Both the position numbers and the translations under genes were made by a program. The notes under the pieces are model-generated. The model saw only the letters and a program-made list of their open reading frames with translations. It made no database searches and was not told the DNA's origin. 9,799 nucleotides of DNA from assembly GCA_964560135.1 (NCBI GenBank), contig CAZLKN010000085.1:1-9799 (forward strand), read 5' to 3'. This stretch comes from CAZLKN01 sp964560135 (GTDB lineage: Bacteria; Actinomycetota; JAICYB01). This document shows positions 5,616 to 9,799 of the stretch, piece after piece. The stretch's first letter is position 1; each line of letters opens with the position of its first letter.

Positions 5616-8057
5616 ATGCGTCGCTTCTGGAGGATCTCGTTCGCGTTCGCGGCCGGCATGGCCCTTGCCTTCGGCGGGTTGCCCGCTGCCGGCCAGTCCG
5701 ACCTGCCGCCGGCCCCCGAGATGCTCCCGGACGGTACCTGGGCCGAGGCCCTCTACGACGCCGTGGAGCCGTCCGCCTCCGGCCCCCTGCGCGCCGGCGC
5801 GGCCTCGGGTGACATCACCCCGCCCCCGGGCTCGCCGATGACCGGGTTCTACGTGTACCGCCACTGCGCCACGGGCACCGGCCTGGAGGCGGGCGGGAAG
5901 CTCGAGGACAAGCAGCGCCAGATCGAGGAGGACCCGACCGAGGCCCCCTACGCTCCCTCGCAGTGCACCGCGTCACGCCTCGGCCCGGACACGGACGGGT
6001 ACGCCAAGACCTTCCCCGCCTCCGAGGGCCGGTACGGACGCTTGCGGGCGCAGGCTTTCGTGATCGACGACGGCGACCGCAAGGTGGCCGTGGTGTCGGT
6101 CGACCTCCCGGCGATCTTCGGCGAGATGCACGAGGCGGTGGCCAACCGCATCGCCGGCGCGGGCATCACGCGTGAGGATCTGCTCATCTCCGCCAGCCAC
6201 ACCCACACCGGCCCGGGTGGGTACTTCCAGCAGAACCTGGGGTGGGCGGCACTCGGCGGCGACGTACTCGACCCCCGCATCTTCGATGCCATCACCTCCG
6301 GGATCGTCGACGCCGTCCTCGAAGCCGATGCACAACTGGTACCGGCGTCCCTGGCGACGGGCGAGGCGATCCTCGACGGACTGAACGGCAACCGCCGCAG
6401 CGCCCAGCACCTGCTCAACCCCGAGAGCGAGGCGCAGCTCGACATCGACCCCCGCAACGCGCCGCGACTCGGGATGATCCGCGTCGACACCGCCGAGGGG
6501 ACGCCGATCGGCGTGATCACGAACTTCTCGACCCACGGGGTGATCGGGAACATCCTGAACATGTGGCACACCGGCGACGACAAGGCGTGGGTTGGACGGC
6601 TGCTGGAGGACGGGATCCGGGCGGAGGCCGGGCTGCCCGACGACCACCCGATCGTCGGGGCCACCCTCAACGGTTCCCAGGGCGACATCGGGACGGGAAG
6701 CTGCACGCGTCCGTTCCCGATGTCGGGCGCCGACTTCAACGACTTCATCTGCATGGAGAGCGCCGGGATGCGTCAGGCGACCCGCTATCTCGACCTGTGG
6801 CGCGAGCTCGGTGACCAGCTCCGCGACGACGTGAGCGTGGACGCCCGCTTCGACATGGTCTGCTTCTGCGGCCAGGAAGTGGACGACGATCCCTACGACC
6901 CCTTCGATCGAGACCCGTGGGTGCCCGAGAACGACGACCCGGCCTACTTCAACGTCGGGCAGATCGCGATCCAGGGCGAGGGCAGGGCACCGGCGACACT
7001 GTTCCCGGGCCATCACCGCCGGCAGCCGTTGCTGATCGGCGCTCCCGGGGTCTCCCCGAAGAACGTGCGCATCCAGGTACTCCGCGTCGGGAACACCGTC
7101 TTCGCGTCGATGCCGGGCGAGCCCACGATCCAGATGGGCCGCCGCGTCGAGCGCAGCGTGAAGGCTGCCCTCGCCGGGCTGGCCGACCACGTGTGGGTGG
7201 CCGGCCTCGGCAACGACCACAACGCGTACTACGCCACGATCCAGGAGTACGAGGCCTACTTATACGAGGGTGGCTGGTCCTTCTACGGGCAGCAGTCCGG
7301 GAACCTGCTGAAGCTGCGCCTGGCGCACCTCGCCGAGTGGATGGCCAAAGGCGAGGAGGTACCGGAGTGCACCCTCGAGCGCGGCTGCCTGGACAACCCG
7401 GACACCTCCGAGGTCTCCGCCGATCCCGAGCCGCTGGTGGTCGACCCGGCCCCCGTGATCGTCTCCGAGCCCCGCGACGTCGAGCGCTTCGAGGGCACGA
7501 ACCTGACGTGGAACGGCGGCGGCCCGGGGGCCGAATGGCGTCCGGGCGAGGCCACGGCGACCCTGCAGCGGCTCGAGGCGGGGGAGTGGGTCGACGTCGC
7601 GAGCGACCTCGACCCGGTGATCCCGCTGCGCTACGGCAAGCGCTACGGGTTCCACCGCTACTCGGCCCTGTTCGACCCCGTCGCCGACCAGCCGGCCGGC
7701 ACCTACCGGTTCCTGGTGACGGGCGCCCATGCCACCGCGCCGGTCGCGACGACGCCATACACCCTGACCTCGGCTCCCTTCGAGGTGGTGGCGTCCACCG
7801 GGCTGCGCATCGCCGAGAACGACGGGGTGTTCACCGTCGAGCATCCGGAACCCGATCGCCTCCGGAACTACCGGTGGCGCGCCCGGTCGCCGGAAGCCTG
7901 GACGCTGACCGGCACCCTCAACGGTGACCCGTTCACCGCCACCGCGCCCTTCGAGCTCGCACCGGGCGACGAGCTCCTGGTTCCGGCCGGCGGGATCATC
8001 GACGTCCACGGCAACAGCAACGGAGAAACCATCACGGTCAACGGGGTGGCTACGTGA
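5616..8057 (+). CDS. Exported neutral/alkaline ceramidase-like protein
   Basis: ATG 5616 follows AAGGGGAG (5606-5613) and begins a signal peptide (MRRFWR, hydrophobic core, AAG cleavage near 26/27). The 813-residue product fits the zinc-dependent non-lysosomal ceramidase family, which hydrolyses ceramide to sphingosine and fatty acid. Motifs in order: AGAASGDITPP (60-70); ISASHTHTGPGG (191-202, zinc His); NFSTHG (303-308, zinc His307); LNGSQGDIGTG (351-361); MPGEPTIQMGRRV (499-511, zinc Glu502); and NDHNAYYATIQEYEAYLYE (533-551, zinc Tyr538 or 539). The catalytic hexapeptide GDVSPN of characterised enzymes reads GDIGTG here, so Gly359 replaces the key serine. Residues ~610-725 match the C-terminal beta-sandwich. 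Residues ~730-813 are an added beta-rich domain I cannot name. Eight cysteines in the mature part suggest disulfides. The stop overlaps a GTG of the next frame and the next gene starts 59 nt on, so the two are likely co-transcribed. The substrate may be ceramide or another N-acyl lipid; activity is uncertain. Confidence 0.85.
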   Translation: MRRFWRISFAFAAGMALAFGGLPAAGQSDLPPAPEMLPDGTWAEALYDAVEPSASGPLRAGAASGDITPPPGSPMTGFYVYRHCATGTGLEAGGKLEDKQRQIEEDPTEAPYAPSQCTASRLGPDTDGYAKTFPASEGRYGRLRAQAFVIDDGDRKVAVVSVDLPAIFGEMHEAVANRIAGAGITREDLLISASHTHTGPGGYFQQNLGWAALGGDVLDPRIFDAITSGIVDAVLEADAQLVPASLATGEAILDGLNGNRRSAQHLLNPESEAQLDIDPRNAPRLGMIRVDTAEGTPIGVITNFSTHGVIGNILNMWHTGDDKAWVGRLLEDGIRAEAGLPDDHPIVGATLNGSQGDIGTGSCTRPFPMSGADFNDFICMESAGMRQATRYLDLWRELGDQLRDDVSVDARFDMVCFCGQEVDDDPYDPFDRDPWVPENDDPAYFNVGQIAIQGEGRAPATLFPGHHRRQPLLIGAPGVSPKNVRIQVLRVGNTVFASMPGEPTIQMGRRVERSVKAALAGLADHVWVAGLGNDHNAYYATIQEYEAYLYEGGWSFYGQQSGNLLKLRLAHLAEWMAKGEEVPECTLERGCLDNPDTSEVSADPEPLVVDPAPVIVSEPRDVERFEGTNLTWNGGGPGAEWRPGEATATLQRLEAGEWVDVASDLDPVIPLRYGKRYGFHRYSALFDPVADQPAGTYRFLVTGAHATAPVATTPYTLTSAPFEVVASTGLRIAENDGVFTVEHPEPDRLRNYRWRARSPEAWTLTGTLNGDPFTATAPFELAPGDELLVPAGGIIDVHGNSNGETITVNGVAT

Positions 8058-8104
8058 CGAATCTAGACGCGACGGGTTTTCCGTCTCGGTCCCGTGATAC
8101 CAAC

Positions 8105-8111
8105 AAGGAGG
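8105..8111 (+). promoter_or_regulatory. Strong ribosome binding site that fixes the S15-like hydrolase start
   Basis: AAGGAGG is a full match to the anti-Shine-Dalgarno sequence and lies 5 nt before ATG 8117. It decides between this start and the in-frame GTG at 8054, which overlaps the ceramidase stop as GTGA but would put 21 polar residues ahead of the signal peptide. Confidence 0.75.
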
Positions 8112-8116
8112 GGTGT

Positions 8117-9637
8117 ATGCGTCGCAGCAGGATGTACGCGGTCGTGACCGCGCTGATGATGTTCGGAACGCTGCTGGCCAGTGGAGGGCCGGCGGCGGCG
8201 TCCCACGTGGAGCACACGGCGGTGCCGAGCAAGGCGGCCGATGGGCTGCCGATCCACATCTCGATCTTCAAGCCGGACGGTGCGAGCGAACTCGACAAGG
8301 CGCCGGTGATCCTGCACTCCCACGGCTGGGCTGGATCCCGGAGCTCCAGCGAGGACGCGTTCTCGAACTGGCTGGACGAGGGCTTCGCCGTCGTCAGCAT
8401 CGACCAGCGGGGCCACGGCGACACAGGCGACATCGCCCACACGCAGGACCCCGACCTCGAGGGCCAGGACATCATCGCGGTGATCGACCACATCGCCACG
8501 CTGCCGTGGATCGCCAAGGATGTCGACGGCAGCGGCGAGGAGATCACTGACGACCCGGTGATGGGCGCGATCGGCGGCTCCTACGGCGGTGGCTACCAGC
8601 TCATCACGGCCCTCACCGAGATCCGTGACCGTGGCCACACACGGTTCAACGCCCTCGCACCGCAGATCACTTGGAACAACCTGTCGCAGAGCCTCGGCCC
8701 CCAGGATGTGCCGCGCACGCTCTGGAACGCACTGCTGTACGGGGTGGGTGCCACCTTCCTTCCCCAGCACGTTCACGAGTCGTTCCTGCTCGGCAACGCC
8801 ACCGGCACCTTCCCGAACGGGGAGATCCCCGGCACCTACGATCTGAAGGATCGCTTCTACCGCAACAGCCCGGCGTGGTTCGCGGACAACGAGATGTTCC
8901 TCGACATCCCGGTCCTGTTCGGGCAGGGAACCTCCGACAACCTGTTCCCGCTGAACGAGGCGTACCACAACTTCGAGGAGGTCCTCACCCCTGAGGCCCG
9001 TGCGCAGAGCCTGCTCGTCGGGTACAACGGGGGCCACGTGCTCCCGGCGGTGGTGCCCGCGGGAGGGGAGACTTCCTCCGGCGACGCCTGCTCCGGTGGT
9101 TTCACCGAGCTGACCATGGACTTCTTCTCCACGGCCTTCGCCGGCGGGGACACCGCGGCGCTGCTGCCCACGCAGTACGGGATCACCACCGTGGGTGGGA
9201 CGTGTCTGCAGGTGGACAGCTTCGACGCCGACACCGAGCTTCCCGTGGGCGACGGCGTGGTCGTCAGCCCCGCCGGGCTCGGTGCCCCGGTGGCCTATCC
9301 GATCGCCGAGGGCCCGATCACGGTGGCGGGGATCCCCGTCCTGCGCGGGAAGGCGACCTCGCTGGGCGTGGATGCCCGTGCGTACTTCGCGCTGTCGGTC
9401 GGCACCTCGCCGCTCGACGCGGAGATCCTCCAGGGCAACACGATGCCGCTGCGCCAGCGGTTCCCGGTCGTGGACGAACCCACGTCGCTGGAGCTCGCGG
9501 GTGTGGCCGTCGAGGTGCCCGCCGGACAGACCCTGTACCTCACGGTCTCAGCCGTGGCGGACATGTTCGTGGGTACCAACCGGTACCCGGGCACGATCGT
9601 GCTCACCGACGCGGTGGTGGATCTGCCCGTCCACTGA
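8117..9637 (+). CDS. Exported S15/CocE-like alpha/beta hydrolase
   Basis: The 506-residue product opens with a signal peptide (MRRSRM, hydrophobic 7-22, cleavage near PAAAS, 25-29). An alpha/beta-hydrolase core follows: oxyanion loop HSHGWAGS (67-74), nucleophile elbow GGSYGGGY (153-160, Ser155), Asp274 in QGTSDNLFPL, and His307 in GGHVLP. The Ser-Asp-His triad order and spacing match the X-Pro dipeptidyl-peptidase (S15)/CocE group, which cleaves peptides or esters. Residues ~365-506 form a beta-rich C-terminal domain like the jelly roll of that group. C325 and C363 may pair. It lies 59 nt after the ceramidase-like gene with no terminator between, and a strong hairpin follows its stop, so the two hydrolases probably form one exported-enzyme operon. 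The substrate is unknown: peptide, ester and lipid are all possible. Confidence 0.85.
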   Translation: MRRSRMYAVVTALMMFGTLLASGGPAAASHVEHTAVPSKAADGLPIHISIFKPDGASELDKAPVILHSHGWAGSRSSSEDAFSNWLDEGFAVVSIDQRGHGDTGDIAHTQDPDLEGQDIIAVIDHIATLPWIAKDVDGSGEEITDDPVMGAIGGSYGGGYQLITALTEIRDRGHTRFNALAPQITWNNLSQSLGPQDVPRTLWNALLYGVGATFLPQHVHESFLLGNATGTFPNGEIPGTYDLKDRFYRNSPAWFADNEMFLDIPVLFGQGTSDNLFPLNEAYHNFEEVLTPEARAQSLLVGYNGGHVLPAVVPAGGETSSGDACSGGFTELTMDFFSTAFAGGDTAALLPTQYGITTVGGTCLQVDSFDADTELPVGDGVVVSPAGLGAPVAYPIAEGPITVAGIPVLRGKATSLGVDARAYFALSVGTSPLDAEILQGNTMPLRQRFPVVDEPTSLELAGVAVEVPAGQTLYLTVSAVADMFVGTNRYPGTIVLTDAVVDLPVH

Positions 9638-9658
9638 CGACGGTTCTGAGCATCGGAT

Positions 9659-9691
9659 CGGTGCCCGGGGGACCGCAGCCCCCGGGCACCG
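9659..9691 (+). terminator. Strong GC hairpin terminating the hydrolase unit
   Basis: CGGTGCCCGGGGG (9659-9671) and CCCCCGGGCACCG (9679-9691) are perfect 13-bp inverted arms around a 7-nt loop, starting 21 nt after the hydrolase stop. No T tract follows, as is usual for terminators of GC-rich actinobacteria. It separates the hydrolases from the gene at 9736. Confidence 0.8.
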
Positions 9692-9723
9692 GCGTCTAAA
9701 GAATGCGTGTCACTGCCATCCTC

Positions 9724-9729
9724 TAGAAT
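9724..9729 (+). promoter_or_regulatory. -10 box of a leaderless, SOS-type promoter
   Basis: TAGAAT is a 5-of-6 match to TATAAT, ending 6 nt before ATG 9736. The LexA-box match starts 2 nt downstream, so a bound repressor would sit over the transcription start. No standard -35 is visible. Confidence 0.6.
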
Positions 9730-9730
9730 G

Positions 9731-9744
9731 CGAACATGCGTTCC
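9731..9744. promoter_or_regulatory. LexA (SOS) box overlapping the start codon
   Basis: CGAACATGCGTTCC fits the Gram-positive LexA/DinR consensus CGAACRNRYGTTYC at every position. The dyad is GAAC-N4-GTTC, and the four central bases are the ATG start plus one base. An outer pair GAATG (9726-9730) / CATTC (9746-9750) extends the symmetry. LexA bound here would block initiation until DNA damage triggers its cleavage. Confidence 0.75.
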
Positions 9745-9799
9745 ACATTCGAGGATTTCGATCGGCTGGACGCCGAGGCGCGGCGGGCTCATGTGGCTC
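9736..9799 (+). CDS. Start of a LexA-controlled gene (partial, runs off the window)
   Basis: ATG 9736 opens a frame that continues to the window end: MRSTFEDFDRLDAEARRAHVA. The placement of TAGAAT 6 nt upstream and the absence of a Shine-Dalgarno sequence indicate a leaderless transcript. The product cannot be named from 21 residues. An acidic, helical N-terminus with an LDA motif, plus SOS control, would suit a DUF222/HNH (13E12-like) endonuclease, some of which have SOS boxes in mycobacteria; that is speculation. Other SOS genes are equally possible. Confidence 0.55.
   Translation, partial: MRSTFEDFDRLDAEARRAHVA

Noticed and set aside
5973..7220. A 415-codon open frame on the - strand inside the ceramidase-like gene
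   Set aside because: It lies fully antisense to conserved motifs, with no ribosome binding site or recognisable domain; a GC-driven shadow frame.
8054..8116. GTG 8054 as the S15-like hydrolase start (GTGA overlap with the previous stop)
   Set aside because: ATG 8117 has a full AAGGAGG 5 nt upstream and begins directly with a signal peptide; the extension would bury that peptide.

Overview
This 9.8 kb window is very GC-rich, with strong G/C preference at third codon positions. Several genes have a TANNNT-like -10 box about 6 nt before the start codon (leaderless transcription), and the last gene carries an actinobacterial/Bacillus-type LexA box. Together these point to a chromosomal segment of an actinomycete (Actinomycetota). 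The sequence alone does not fix the genus, and there is no plasmid or phage backbone. Every gene identified lies on the + strand.

Layout. (1) 1-55: possible tail of an upstream gene. (2) 86-1876: a two-gene DrrA/DrrB-type ABC-2 exporter, whose ATPase has Asn at the usual H-loop histidine. (3) 1917-1987: tRNA-Val(UAC). (4) 2061-3465: a gene for an AbiEi-like winged-helix plus DUF559 (PD-(D/E)XK-like nuclease) protein, bracketed by two divergent copies of a ~140-bp repeat. Each copy folds into two tandem hairpins; this is the best candidate for an undescribed element here. (5) 3544-4438: a perfect 18-bp palindrome with an extra half-site, upstream of a secreted, very acidic, internally repetitive protein of unknown function. 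(6) 4528-5514: a leaderless APH/choline-kinase-like phosphotransferase. (7) 5616-9637: two exported hydrolases in tandem. One is a neutral-ceramidase-like protein that keeps the zinc-site motifs but has lost the serine of the GDVSPN motif; the other is an S15/CocE-like alpha/beta hydrolase with an intact Ser-Asp-His triad. A perfect 13-bp hairpin closes this unit. (8) 9724-9799: the start of a leaderless gene whose ATG lies inside a perfect-consensus LexA (SOS) box; the gene runs off the window.

How they fit together. The exporter pair is translationally coupled. The ceramidase-like and S15-like genes are probably co-transcribed and act outside the membrane, perhaps in lipid, amide or ester scavenging. 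The repeat-flanked DUF559 gene looks like an independent insertion between the tRNA and the secreted-protein gene. The SOS-controlled gene at the right edge belongs to a separate transcription unit beyond the terminator.
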